From Undaria pinnatifida (Eukaryota; Sar; Phaeophyceae; Laminariales; Alariaceae), in NCBI GenBank assembly GCA_012845835.1, contig JABAKD010000023.1, positions 14,620,202-14,684,201 on the forward strand: a stretch of 64,000 bases of DNA, in the 5' to 3' direction. Under the pieces are notes generated by a model, which was given only the letters and a program-made list of their open reading frames with translations, was not told the DNA's origin and ran no database searches. Made by a program: the position numbers and the translations under genes. This document shows positions 10,736 through 22,433 of the stretch, in pieces; position 1 is the first letter of the stretch, and each line of letters begins with the position of its first letter.

Positions 10736-11189
10736 TCAACAGCCAGCAATTGGGCAACTTCAAATGTAAAAAGTACAAAAAAGAATTTGCTGAAAAAGCA
10801 AAATAAAAATATCAGAGAGCAAGCAGTAAAAATGTCAGAGAATGAGAGCTAAGAATTAGACTATAGGGAAAGCAAGGAAGGCAAGGAACTTCGGGACGGT
10901 TCTTTTCCCCAGCAACTAATTTTCTTTTCGGCAATTACGGGCTGAGAAGGGCTGAGAGGGGGGAGGATATGCCGAGCGAGACCTCCGAGGGGGTCGAGGA
11001 CTAAGTAATTAAGTTTATGTTGTATTGTACATAGCGCAGAGTACATACTTCAGAAAAGTCAAAAAGAAAAAAGATCATGCTCATTCTCCATTCTTCATAT
11101 CCTTACTCGGAGCGATCAAACCTCAACTCAGCTGCTTCAAACTTCAACCTTCTAAACCAAGTAGCACAAGAGACGCACCGTAGAAATAC
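10736..11189. other. intergenic, AT-rich, no gene seen
   Basis: Low-complexity A-rich DNA with AATTTCAAATT motifs. The segment near 10,960-11,000 resembles the reverse complement of about 1,750-1,790 (TCGGAGG..TGGCATA..CCTCTCAG) and so probably belongs to the repeat pair at 1.2 and 11.2-12.0 kb. No gene is supported. Confidence 0.45.
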
Positions 11190-12060
11190 GAAACATTACC
11201 GCGGAATATCCCCATTACGCACGGCCCATCCACATTACCCGTAATTACCCGTAATGCGTAATGTACATCCCTGCTTTAAAGAGTATCGTGCCGCCGGCCC
11301 TCTGATAAGCGGCACCGGGGAATCTGCAACCGTCTTGCTGCTGAGTTGTCGTTGAAATAAGCTGCCTGGTCATCTACCACCATAGGCTCCTCGTTACTCC
11401 ACGTCAAGTCTAGCGAGGTCGTGGGTGCATGTCTTTCATCCGAGACTGCACTCCACGCCGTGCCTAGCGAGGAGTTCACCGGTGCACCACTTTCGTCTGT
11501 CTCGCATGGCGGCAAGGAAAAGCCGAGCTCGCAAGACTGGCAGCAGCACTTGCAGCAGCCTCCATGCTGCTGGCGGTTCTCAGCCCCGTAGATACCTTGG
11601 GGTTAACCACTGCGGGTCCGCCGCTAAGTGCTGCTACGCGTGTTAGCTCTGTGGGCAGAGTTTGCGGGCAGGTGTACTTCGTGGCACGGATCCCATACAT
11701 AGGGACACTTTCGGAAGGCACTAAAATAATCGCGCGAAGCGCGAAAAAAAAATGGAGGCGTTTTGGACCATGGTAAAACATCATGAAAAAAATCGCGCAT
11801 GCCTCCCTCTCATTAGAATGGGGCTCACGCAAGGTTGTTGCGGAGAAATAAGAACTTCGGTCATTTTTATACCGAAGTTAGTGTGAGGTTGCCCACATCA
11901 TTTTGCAATTATCATAAAAATGCAAAATTTAGCCTAAAACCAAAACCTCGGTTTCTTAACTGAGGGCCGGCGGCACAATAATACTCGTAAAGTAGTACAG
12001 GACGTACGAATGGCAGGCTGATACTTCCAGAAAGACAAGAAATCCGGAAGCTGAAGTTAG
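11190..12060 (-). repeat. interspersed repeat, copy B, interrupted by a TIR element
   Basis: Inverted relative to 1,170-1,295. It is interrupted at its CTTTAAAG block by the 707-bp transposon at 11,281-11,987, and its outer edge abuts an LTR that starts at 12,061. Three layers of insertion history can be read here. Confidence 0.72.
11281..11987. mobile_element. 707-bp non-autonomous TIR transposon (MITE-like)
   Basis: The termini are inverted repeats: GAGTATCGTGCCGCCGGCCC at the left, and at the right a reverse complement beginning CGAGTATTATTGTGCCGCC. TAAA (11,277-11,280 and 11,988-11,991) flanks both ends as a 4-bp duplication (TAAAG is also possible). The unoccupied site CTTTAAAG is seen in copy A near 1,235. 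The interior has only short frames, including two Ser/Thr-rich segments of about 19 residues that look like a tandem duplication. There is no transposase, so mobilisation in trans is inferred. Confidence 0.82.
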
Positions 12061-12329
12061 TGTTAAGATACGGCCTCGAAAGGCCTGTCATTATCCGAAT
12101 TTGAGATCATTTGGATGGGTTTCGTATGATAAGGTTGGCGGTTTATATTCGGGGAAGTTAGGAATTAGATCGGAGGCACGTGCCTCCGATCTCAGAAGCT
12201 ATCCCGGGCTCTGGTGGAAACGAATAAAGCTACATCTCTACGAAGGAGCGAAAGTGAGTACTCTCCGAGGACCTGCTCAATTGGCAGACCTGCAGGGGGC
12301 ACTCTGTGTCCCCCACCTTTAATTCAACA
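12061..12329 (+). repeat. 269-bp LTR (copy 1)
   Basis: Starts TGTTAAGATACGGCC and ends AATTCAACA. It contains a perfect 26-bp palindrome (GATCGGAGGCAC and its reverse complement plus flanking A/T) at about 12,171-12,196. A second 269-bp copy in opposite orientation lies at 47,931-48,199. It is followed after TG by a primer-binding-site-like sequence. No downstream partner in the same orientation was found, so it is either a solo or truncated element. Confidence 0.75.
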
Positions 12330-12331
12330 TG

Positions 12332-12345
12332 TGGCGTCGACGAGC
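12332..12345 (+). promoter_or_regulatory. putative LTR primer-binding site
   Basis: TGGCGTCGACGAGC follows the LTR end with a 2-nt gap. The same 12 bases TGGCGTCGACGA follow the end of an unrelated LTR family at 30,669, also after 2 nt. This shared placement supports a tRNA primer-binding site. The tRNA is not identified. Confidence 0.6.
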
Positions 12346-14379
12346 TTGATATGCTATTGTGGCAGCGTTCCTCAAATCTCTCCGATTTTTTTTTCGTAGC
12401 GATTTTGCTTTTGCTTTCCATCGAGCCCACAACCCCTGTTCCTTCTCGGGTGGCTTATCAATGGAGGGAGCGCCCTTCCTCCTACAACGGCGACCACAAC
12501 AGCAGTGAGATGGCAGGGGCCCCTCCTGTTGGTCGCCGGGCACGTACCCCATGGACGACACCTTCCAAGTACGTGCGGACGACACTGCTCTGCGGAGCAC
12601 TCTCCTCGTCTCGAATTTTGGTCCCTCCTGTTGGTTGCTGGGCACGCACAACACAGAGGACACCTTTCGAGTACGTGCGGACGACACTGCTCTTCGGAGC
12701 ACACTCCTCGTCCCGACCTTTGGTCGCATCAGTTCACCGCCAGCTGGTCATAGACCACTCCGCAGTGAAACTGCCCGAGCCCCACCCATCAGACTTGTTT
12801 GCTCCGCGCTCTGCCAGCATGTTGCACAGCACATCTCCGCGAGTTGCCAGCACAAGCCCCAAGATCGACCATATACTTGTACTCTTTTTTTGGCGCTTTG
12901 GGGCTCGGAGGCATATGCACGACACGCCACGGACAAGCATACTGGAATCAACCCTTCGAATGACCTTCGACGGGGACTTTGCTTGCTGAGAGAGCCCATC
13001 GACCAGCATACACCTTTACTGTCGGAGCCAGACCGCCCTTCGCGGGACCCCCTTGGACTACGGGCACCGTGCTCTAGGAGCTCATGTCGGGGCTCCTTCC
13101 TTGTGATCTACCTGGGAAGGAACAGGCGGTGCTCGTGGAATGTTTGGGCTTTTTCGTTTGGCGAATTTTCCAGTACACGCGTTATCGTATGGGTTTCAGT
13201 ACATACGTCGATCCGTCTTGTGCGTCGAACAAACAGCTGCTCCCTTTCTGCCGAAATTAGTACTGCTACTAATTTGACGCACCTCGGACCCCTCTCCGAT
13301 CTTTCTCGATGAACAGCGTCCCACTACTGCTGTGCGTCGCGTAGCTTCAACCACCATCATTTTTGCAGAGGTACCAACAACAGTGCAGCACAATGGGCTC
13401 GCTGCCAATGCCTGCCATATACCGCCGGATTCTCTGCTGTAGAAGTCACTGTACAGCAGCCAAGCCGCCTACTTTGCTCCTGCCCATCCACCACATAGCT
13501 CGACCCTTCACTGCCCCAGCGTCCACAGTTACAGCACCGCAGCTCTGACACCCTCCACTGCTGTGCGAGTGCTCCTTGCAAGTTCGATTCGAGAGTTTTT
13601 TTTTTTCTCGTCCTGGCCCCCCCGTGACTAGAACTTGAGCCTAGTGAACGCTGAAACTCTGTGCTGGCTTTTTTGGGCAAGGCTGTTGGTGTTTGCGATG
13701 CCCTATATTCCACCATTCATGGGTACGCGGGGACTATAATACCACTTTCTGTGTATGCACAGCTGTGACAGTGCGGCACTCTGCACTGCTGTCAACGTAA
13801 CTGTCCCTTTATCGGTGGGAGTGGGTACGGATTTTTTTTTCAGCTGTCCGGGAGTTAGGCCGTCTTCCTGCCGGTACCTGTGCTGCCCCTCCACAAAGCC
13901 GCTAGGATAAATGCTGCAATTTTTTTTTTGCAGCTGTCACGACGGGTATTGCCAGTTGAAATGCGGTTTATAGTTGGCGGAGATGCTGAGCACTATACTA
14001 CTGTGGGCGCAAACGCTGCCTTTCTGCTGCTGTTGGTACATGTGCTGCCCTTCACGATAATGCTAGGGTCTACGCTGGGATTTTTTTGCTTCTTCTCTGC
14101 ACATGTTCGGACAGCTACTGCCCGTTACAGAGCGCTTACTACACAGTTCGCGGAGATACTGCGCTTCACAGCTTTTAATAGTGCAGTGGAGATCAGCCCG
14201 TTTGATGCGGTACCTTTGGGGGCAAACAGCCTTTCTATTCGGCTGTGGGCGTACACAATTTTCTACAGCTGGTGTTGGTACTACACTACCCATCTTGGTG
14301 CGGTTGAAATTGCCGTTACCTGTTAACACAGCAGTGATACTGCAGCAATCAGCACTACTGTAGGCGCGACCGTCCCTCT
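12346..14379. other. repeat-rich noncoding region, no gene seen
   Basis: Contains a 102-bp tandem duplication (copies near 12,515-12,622 and 12,624-12,724, each with ACGTGCGGACGACACTGCTC), which accounts for the repetitive open frames here. From about 13,800 onward there are diverged relatives of the 84-bp repeat (AATGCTGC.. and ACGCTGCC..). I see no recognisable protein family. Confidence 0.5.
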
Positions 14380-15728
14380 TTAGTGCGGTCGGGGGAAACT
14401 ACCTTGTTTGGGGGGTTATACTGCCCGTTTTTTATACGGTTGGTGCGCGAACCTTTACTGTCCTACCCCCCCCCTACACCACTGTGGGGGCAGATGCTGC
14501 CCGTTTTTATACGGTTGGCGGCGTGACCTTTCACTGTGCTTCAACCCCTACACTACACCTAGGGTAAATGCTGCCTGTTTTGGTGCGATGAGTGTCGGCG
14601 TGTTGGGCGACCTTTCACTGTGCTACCCCCGACACTACACCTAGGTTAAATGCTGCCTGTTTTGGTGCGATGAGTGTCGGCGTGTTGGGCGACCCTTCAC
14701 TGTGCTTCCACCCCTACACTACACCTAGGGTAAATGCTGCCTATTTTGGTGCGATGACTGTCAGCGTGTTGGGTGACCTTTCACTGTGCTTCCACCCCTA
14801 CACTACACCTAGGGTAAATGCTGCCTGTTTTGGTGCGATGAGTGTCGGCGTGTTGGGCGAACCTTCACTGTGCTTCCACCCCTACACTACACCTAGGGTA
14901 AATGCTGCCTATTTTGGTGCGATGACTGTCAGCGTGTTGGGTGACCTTTCAGTGCTTCCACCCCTACACTACACCTAGGGTAAATGCTGCCTGTTTTGGT
15001 ACGATGGGTGTCGGCGTGTTGGGCGACTCTTCACTGTGCTTCCACCCCTACACTACACCTACTAATAGGTTAAATGCTGCCTGTTTTGGTGCGATGAGTG
15101 TCGGCGTGTTGGGCGACCCTTCACGGCGCCACCCCCTACACTACACCTAGGTTAAATGCTGCCTATTTTGTTGCGATGAGTGTCAGCGTGTTGGGTGACC
15201 TTCCACTGCGCTTCCACCCCTACTCTACACCTAGGGTAAATGCTGCCTGTTTTGGTGCGATGAGTGTCAGCGTGTTGGGCGACTCTCCACTGTGCTTCCA
15301 CCCCTACACTACACCTAGGTTAAATGCTGCCTGTTTTGGTACGATGAGTGTCAGCGTGTTGAGTGACCTTTCACTGTGCTAACCCCCTACACTACACCTA
15401 GGGTAAATGCTGCCTGTTTTGGTGCGATGAGTGTCGGCGTGTTGGGCGACCCTTCACTGTGCTACCCCCGACACTACATCTAGGTTAAATGCTGCCTGTT
15501 TTGGTGCGATGAGTGTCAGCGTGTTGGGCGACCTTCCACTGTGCTTCCACCCCTACACTAGGTTAAATGCTGCCTGTTTTGGTGCGATGAGTGTCAGCGT
15601 GTTGGGCGACTCTTCACTGTGCTTCCACCCCTACACTACACCTAGGGTAAATGCTGCCTGTTTTGGTACGATGAGCGTCGGCGTTTTGGGCGACGCTTTC
15701 CTGTGCTACCCCCCCGGCCTAGGTTGAA
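14380..15728 (+). repeat. 84-bp tandem array
   Basis: About 14 regular copies of an 82-84-bp unit: CTACACTACACCTAGGGTAAATG, then CTGCCTGTTTTGGTGCGATG, AGTGTCGGCGTGTTGGGCGA and CCTTCACTGTGCTTCCACCC. Unit starts at 14,561, 14,643, 14,727, 14,811 and 14,895 fix the period. 84 is a multiple of 3, so all frames stay open and give 28-residue repetitive peptides; I regard these as a by-product. Subvariants (GTCGGC versus GTCAGC, CCTGTT versus CCTATT) partly alternate, which suggests two-unit higher-order copying. Degenerate copies flank the array on both sides. Confidence 0.93.
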
Positions 15729-15794
15729 TGATGCCTGTTCAAGTCCGATGGCTGCGGATGAACCTTTGCTGTGTTGCACCCCCTGCACCGCGGT

Positions 15795-15960
15795 TAAGGT
15801 CAGTGCTGCCCAGTTTTGGCTGCTTTTACTGCGGTTCGTGCGGGCGTTACCTGTATACCCTACGGTCAGACTGGGCGCTGCTCTTATGTTGCGGTTTTGG
15901 TGGATGGTACCCTTCTTACTGCTATACTCCTTTTATACGGCTAGTTGGCGTGGCTGCTAC
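15795..15960 (+). repeat. dispersed repeat shared with 57.6 kb
   Basis: Matches the reverse complement of 57,601-57,772 (GGTCAGTGCTGCCCA .. GGTGGATGGTACCC .. TTGGCGTGGCTGCTAC). Its AAGGTCAGTGCTGCCC segment looks like a diverged 84-bp unit, so it is probably an end variant of that family. Both copies stop at the same GCTGCTAC, here exactly where the giant inverted repeat begins. Confidence 0.8.
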
Positions 15961-16310
15961 TGCCTAAAAGAACATCAGAGTCCGCTACGTTGGACATGAA
16001 CAGCTGACGTGGGGCCATCGGTTGGACGGTGAAAGAGAAACAACCAAGACGCGAAGAAATACGCAAGCGTCGGGCCATTAATCGAAAGGCAGAAGAGAAA
16101 GAGCCTGAAACAAGAGAAAACAAAGAACAGTGCCTAAAATAATGTCAGGGTCCGCAAGGTTGGACCTGGAAGGCTGACGTGGGACCATTGGTCGAAAGGC
16201 AAAACTATAAAAAAAAACAGTGCGCTGAGGTGTAACGGAAGCACATGGGCCGTAATGTGGGACCTAGGAAGCTAGCATAAGGCCCTTGGTCGAACTGTAG
16301 AACGGAAAAC
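15961..16310. repeat. terminal subrepeats of the left arm
   Basis: The terminus TGCCTAAAAGAACATCAGAG followed by TCCGCTACGTTGGAC recurs 170 bp further in at 16,131 (TGCCTAAAATAATGTCAGGG, TCCGCAAGGTTGGAC). A third, weaker form lies at about 16,248 (GGGCCGTAATGTGGGACCT). Each is followed by a GCTGACGTGGGNCCATNGGTCGA-like block. The right arm has the mirrored set ending at 44,070. Tandem subterminal repeats inside long inverted repeats resemble Foldback-type elements; that comparison is an inference. Confidence 0.75.
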
Positions 16311-18960
16311 CGAGGCTACCAAAACAAATCGCGAAAACGCAGTGAAAGACAACACCTAAACAGTGGCACAGACAACACCAAAATGGTGGTAGTGGAGGCG
16401 TGTGTGATACGCCAGAAAGCTGAACCGGGGGCAACAGTGGAGTACCTTTAGAAGCTATCAGGGTACAGTACCATGAAAGCGGGAAGAAATAAGTGGTGAG
16501 GTCACCTAGCCAAAGCTATACGCAAACAAGGACGAAACTGAAACGTAGACACCAGAAAGACGGAAGGTACTATCGGAAGCCGGAACGAGAGTCGGCATGT
16601 GACACCTTGAGAGGCTAACAAATAACGGGAACAATGCCAGCAAACGTAGCAAGGCTATTCAACCATAACAAAGCAAGCCAAAAACGGGGTCAACACGAAG
16701 ATACTCGTTCAGTTCAAAGCAGCGCTGGAAATGTCTAGCTCCAGAAAAAACGTAGGGAACAGAGAAGACAATATGAAGAAAGCCGCAGCTAGGTACTATA
16801 CGTCGGGAACACGGAGTCGCTAAAGTGGAGCAACCCTAAAAAGGCAACCGTGAAAAATGCACGGAAAGACAGGAAATAGGCAAATCGTGTCAGAGCAACG
16901 TACTGCAGCCTGACAAAAAGAAGGAGCGTCCATAGAAAGGGACCTTGAAAGGCTACTTTAAGAAAACGAGCAACACTAGGTACGTAGCGAAGGAATTTCT
17001 CAGAAAACGATTTCGCCGAAAACACAACACGAAAAGGGGTCAACTTGGAAAGCCTAAATGGGCTGCAAGGCCAAACAGGGGTCAAAACATGGGACCGATG
17101 CGACAAGTATGCCAACAAGCCAAGAGCTAAACGGGGGCCAAGAGGGAGCGGCCTGTGAACGGTGTAGTTAAGCCCTATGGGCGGGTATGCCGAAAAAAAA
17201 ACAAGAAAAAGTGGTCGAGAGAAACAAGACCTGCTGGCTGCAAAGCCAGGACGGCGGTCAGTGTCGTTGGACCGTAGGGGAAGGGGTGCCGAGAAAAAGG
17301 TAAGAAATAGTGGTCCAGGGCAGTAGATCCGCTGGCTACAAAGTTAGAACGGAGCCCGACAGCAAGGGGCTCTTGGGGGCAGGTACAACCAAACAAGAAT
17401 GTAGAAGCCAAAGAGAAACGACAGATGGGCTGGAGAGTCAGCACGGGACCGCTAACGTGGAACCTAAGTGGGGCTCTCAATGTGAAGCCAGTGGTCGACA
17501 ACATGGGACCATAGACGGTAGCAATAGCTGGAATGCCGTAATACCAAGTGGTTGGAGCTAAAATGCAGTGACGTCAGTGGTGGGAAGAAGTACGCGAAGA
17601 ATCGAGAAAGGTCCAACAACAAAAGTGAAGTATGCCAAGGGGCAAGGAAAGTCCAACAGCAACAACAAGAGAGGAGGTAATGCCTCAGGAAAAACGAAGA
17701 GAGATAACGCGGGAAGCATCTATGTTGTCGCCAATCTCATAAGGCGAGGTGAAATCGAGACGATGGAAAACCACGATATGGTTCGGAAACGCCATGGTTC
17801 GTCGGTATGCACGAAACGTGGGCAGGCTACATCGGCGGTAGAAGGCGGAAGCAAAAGCACAAAGGCGAACACTCGTCGTACTGTAAAAAAGTAGAACAAC
17901 TTGGGCACAAATTCAAGGTCAAGGCGCCCATGAAGATCACCGCAAAACGAACAAATGCCATACTTTGAATGCGGCAAATAAGACAGAAGGCATACTACTA
18001 CGGCAAAACGATTTTGGAGCCTCAACGATAGTCAGACTTCAAGAGGGTACTTTGGGGAGCCGCGAGGCGATGCCACTGACGATACTGGTAACTACCAGGT
18101 AGGATTGTGCTGAGACAGTAGGATCCAAAGCTAATACGCGCACTAAGCGTTCACGAACAAATTCTTCAAGAAGAAAGGAGAGAAGGCTACTACGGTCGGT
18201 CGCTAGCTGCGCACAGCGATAACCACTAAGGAGCAAGCGCGTCCAAAAATAACAAGAAAGAGAAACTAGTAATACCCGCGTTGCATGGATGCGAAAGCGG
18301 AAGGTAGAGTTTCCGAAAAAAAACGAATGCCAGAGTCGGGAGGAAATACGTTCCGAAAATGCACACACTGCAGAGGGGAGGGAGTGTACGTTCCCATCCG
18401 GCACATAGTGCAGGAGGGAGGAAAAACCAAGATAGAAAAACCATGCTCACACGATATTTATTTTCAAACTCATACCGTGAGAGCGGTAAAAACGGGGTCT
18501 TAACGCAACGGAGGGCTCAGAAACTCTGCGAACGAGCACGCACATGGTGCAGACGATATCTCCGCTGAGAAGGAATCAGACGAAACTGTTACGATGTCGC
18601 GGGCTGATACCGTAAGCCTGACAGAGGGAGGGGGAAAATCACGTACAACTATAATAAAGCTAGCGGGGCGCATGCACAGCGTGCAAGCGAAGTTCAGGCT
18701 AATGGGGATCAATCGAAACTACCATGGTTTCGCGGGTTGATACTATAAAGAAGCCTAGAGGGGGGGGGTCGTCAACAAACGACGGACACGAAAATACTAG
18801 CAAAACGTTGATGTCGTGAAACTCTGAAAATGTGGCCTACTATAGAGCCAATCCTGTTGAAAGCTAAGCGACGAAACATCGGGGGAGACATACGCGAAAG
18901 CACTTGGATGTCCAATCGAGAAAAGGGGACTTGTGCAGGGCAATATGACGCAAACAAGGG

Positions 18961-19300
18961 GGACGGCACGCCTCAATAAGCACCTGCAGCGTGCGTAGTG
19001 CAGAAAACAGAGGAAGGGCCAGAGCACATACCAGGTATACCACAGTGGTAAGATAAAAAAAAGTACCTCGCCTCAAGAAGCACCTATGACGTACGTAGTG
19101 CAAAGAGTTGGGGAAGGGCTAAGACGTATATGCCACAGCGGTAAGAATCCAAATACGACGCCTCAATAAGCACCTATGACGTACGTAGTGCAAAACGCAG
19201 AAGAATAGCCAAGATAGGCATACCACAGAGGTTTTGGAGACATATACGATGCCCAAATATGCACATATTTCGTACGTAGTGCAGAAAGCAAGAGAAAGGC
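18961..19300. repeat. 90-100-bp tandem repeats in left arm (4 copies)
   Basis: Four copies of a unit with CCTCAATAAGCACCT and GTACGTAGTGCA, with cores at 18,991, 19,091, 19,181 and 19,272. The matching part of the right arm (about 40,790-41,010) has three, so the array changed length after the arms formed. Confidence 0.75.
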
Positions 19301-19348
19301 CAACAAAAAACATTCCACAGCGGGTTCGCGGACGGCGAAACAAGGGTA

Positions 19349-19353
19349 CGCTA
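19349..19353. other. empty target site of the copia solo LTR
   Basis: CGCTA here is the reverse complement of TAGCG and aligns with the TAGTG duplication that flanks the solo LTR at 40,320-40,724. Flanking sequence continues without interruption (CAAGGGTACG on one side, CACCGACGAG on the other). Confidence 0.85.
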
Positions 19354-20756
19354 CACCGACGAGAAGAAACGAAAACACGGCAGGTTTGGGCCAAGTTACG
19401 AAAACGGGGCAGGCTGAACCGGCACAACAGAAAAACGGAACCATCATAATTTTTTTGCATGGTTACGAAAATGGAGCCAGCTAAATCGGTGGCTGGAAGG
19501 CCAGGATAGCACACCGACGCAAGCACGCAAACATATGTGCTCGTCAAAAGTGGGACAACCCGAAAAGTCAGGGTAGCACACCGACACAAGCTCACGAACA
19601 TGCGTGCTGTTCAAAAGTGTGACAGCCCGAAGAGTCAAGGCAAAGAAGAGGCACCTTGAAACTAACTGAACAACAAAGTCAAACCGGAAAGAGAAAATCA
19701 AGAAGCCAATGCGCACAAAACAAATCCCATGAAAAAAAACTCGAGAAGTAACTCAAGAATCATGGTTAGGGGGAGAGACAAGGCAAAAGGGTAAGTGCGA
19801 CTCAACGCGATAATACCCTGGCTGAAGATGTCCCTGTCGCGTGGCGTTGTAGACACGCCGGTCCGTAGATGGTGCTCCGCGAAGATATGCAGTAGACACG
19901 CCGTAGGTTGATCCTGGAACCGGGTGGTGTAGGGTTTGAAGAAAAATCCGATGAAACGCCGCTGGTGGTCGTACTAGGGTGCGCTGCAGCGCTCCGATCG
20001 CGAGACAGTGACGTCGTGGTGTTCGCGGAAGATGTGGTAGGAGCGCTGGAGACGGATGATGTTCCAGTAAAACGCGTTGAAGAGCTCCGAGCACGAACCA
20101 GTGAGGGTGGGGTGTTCGCGGACGATACGGTAGGGGCTCTGGGACGGAAGAAGACGAGGCTGTAGTAGCTCAATATGATAGGTTGAAGAAGGTGGCGGAT
20201 AGCGTACGCGGCGGTGGAATGTTCGTGTTCCGCAGCGTACATGTCGGTGTAAGCGTTGACGCCGTAGTAGTCCTTTAAAGTGGGCCAGCAGAGATGCCTG
20301 CGGTGCTCGTGGTATTGGTGTTAGCATTTTACACAGCGAGGATGGCGGCGTGGTTGCTGGAATCGGCTGTACAGAAGGCCCAAAGTTGCCGACGATGACG
20401 ATGACGCCGGGGCGGTTAGTAGCGGACTGAAGGAAAAGACCTACCGGCGCGGTGGCTGCAGCAGTCGGCGAAATATGTCCCAGCTGGTCGGTGCTGACGG
20501 TGCGATGACGCAGGAGTCGGTGGTAGTGGCCAGGGAGAGGGCGCTTCGCCGCTGGTAGCGGTTTGAAGCGGCAGACCCATCGGTGCATGGCTGCAGAAGT
20601 CGGTGAAATAATTCCCAGATTGTCGGAGTAGATGGTGGCGACGACGCCGGGGCCGGTGGTAGTGGCAAAAAAATAAAAGGCTGCCTTGACGTTGGTAGTG
20701 GCTTGAAGGAGAAAGACATCGCATGAAGAAGTCGCGGAAGACGGCGGTGGAGCTCA

Positions 20757-21068
20757 GTTGAAAGGTGAAGCTCTGACAAAGGTGGAGCTCTGGTCGCGAA
20801 GCGCAGGTGACGATAGGTGACGACGGAGCTCTGTCGAAGATGGAGCTCTGAAAAAGGTGGATCTCTGGTCTTGAAGCTCGGGTGACGACGAAGCTCTGGT
20901 GAAAGGTGGAACTCCGGTGAACGTGGAGCTCTGGTCGCGAAGCACAGGTGACGGCAAAGCTCAGGTGACGACGGGGCTCTGGTGGCGAAGCTCAAGTGAC
21001 GATGGAGCTCTGGTGGCAAAGCTCAGGTGACGACGAAGCTCAGGTGACGATGGAGCTCTGGTCGCGGT
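20757..21068. repeat. short-unit minisatellite in left arm
   Basis: Irregular repeats of about 18-20 bp built from GAGCTCTGGT, CGAAGCTCAGGTGACGA and GGTGGAGCTC. Mirrored at about 38,575-38,930 in the right arm with a slightly different copy arrangement. The repeats explain the Ser/Pro/Glu-rich open frames in both arms. Confidence 0.85.
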
Positions 21069-22433
21069 GTTCGCGCGGCGGTGGGGGGGGGTCGATGATC
21101 TTGGAAGTGTAGCCACAGGTACTGGCCGGAAATACCGTAGTCGGAAGGACAGTCCGCAGTTTCCAGCGGCGGCTGTGGAGCGATGACGGCTCCGGGAAAA
21201 AAACGGTCCGACGAAGGATGAGGAGGGCCAAAAGGGATGCGCCAATGGTGGGCGCTGGGGACAACGAAGGACGGCCTGAAAGCCGATCCAGGAGGAGCGC
21301 CCGCGCCCTCGGCGCCTTTCTCGGAGCTGGCTAGCGAACCGGAGGCGATGTCGTGGGCCGAAATAGACCCGACCGAGGTTTTTGGGCGGAGAAGGGGTCG
21401 ACGGATTGTTTTGGTATGGTCCGCAGCGGTGAGTTGCCGAAAGTATTTCCAGCGAAACGTGGTGCATGGGGCAGGAGGGAGGGGGTTTGAGCCCACCCAA
21501 GTCAATGCATAATAGGAAGGGTGCACGGTTTGCGCGTCGCCGGTGGATGGGGCGGATGGTGATGGTGGGTCGAAGAAGAGGGGAAACTAGCCCACCCAAA
21601 ACGATATCCGGGATGAAATGCTCACATATTTCGACGAGGGCAACGAAGAGGCCGTGGAAGAGCCCGATTTCCATCTTAAAAGGTCCCATACGTGCCAGGC
21701 TCGGGAGGTTCAAGAGCCCGAGGAAAAAAAAACAAACGAGGAAAAAGAGGGCGGTGGAATGGTAGAGGTGGGTCTTAGAGGAGAGATAGCGAGCCCACCC
21801 AAACCGATAGTCGGTTCGAAACGCTCATACCCGCAAAAAAAAAATTAACTCCAACTCAGAAAATGGGAGCGGCATGATGTGGTGGTGGGTTGGGAGGGAC
21901 GGGGGAACGAGGCCACCCAAGCCGACGCCCGGCTCGGAGAGGTCCAAACCGGAAAGGAACAAAACCACAGGTTCAGATGGTAAACCTATAGGAATGTTAG
22001 GGTAGGGGGGGGTGGCGACAGTGGTGTCACAGAGGTGCTTTCAGCAACGGGTAGGGGTTGCCCAGGTTCAGGTGGTGAACCCACAGGGTTGTTGAGGCAA
22101 AAGGGGGGTGGCGGTATTGGTGTCGGATGGGGATTCGCGACCGTTGGGTTGAAGGGGGACTGTTCGGTGTTCACTGGCAACGGAAGCAGAATCAGTCGGG
22201 GTCCTACGTGGTTGTGTCGTCGAGGAAAGCTGAAGGGCCGTTGGTGGCAAGGATCCGGTTAATGGGGGGGTAGCTAAAGAGCTGGGTCGTGAGCGATAAA
22301 CCGTGGGTGTGTTGTGGTTGGGGGAAACCAGGGCACGCTGGTGGGTAAACGGAAAAGTTGGCCGGAAGGTACCGTTGTAGGCCTGGTATAGGCGGGATGG
22401 TTTGGGCCAGGGTAGCCGTGAAAAGGGGGCGGT

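Noticed and set aside
14592-15727. Repetitive 28-residue peptides encoded by the 84-bp array
   Set aside because: The period is divisible by three, so open frames are automatic. No start context, splice site or flanking coding sequence supports translation.
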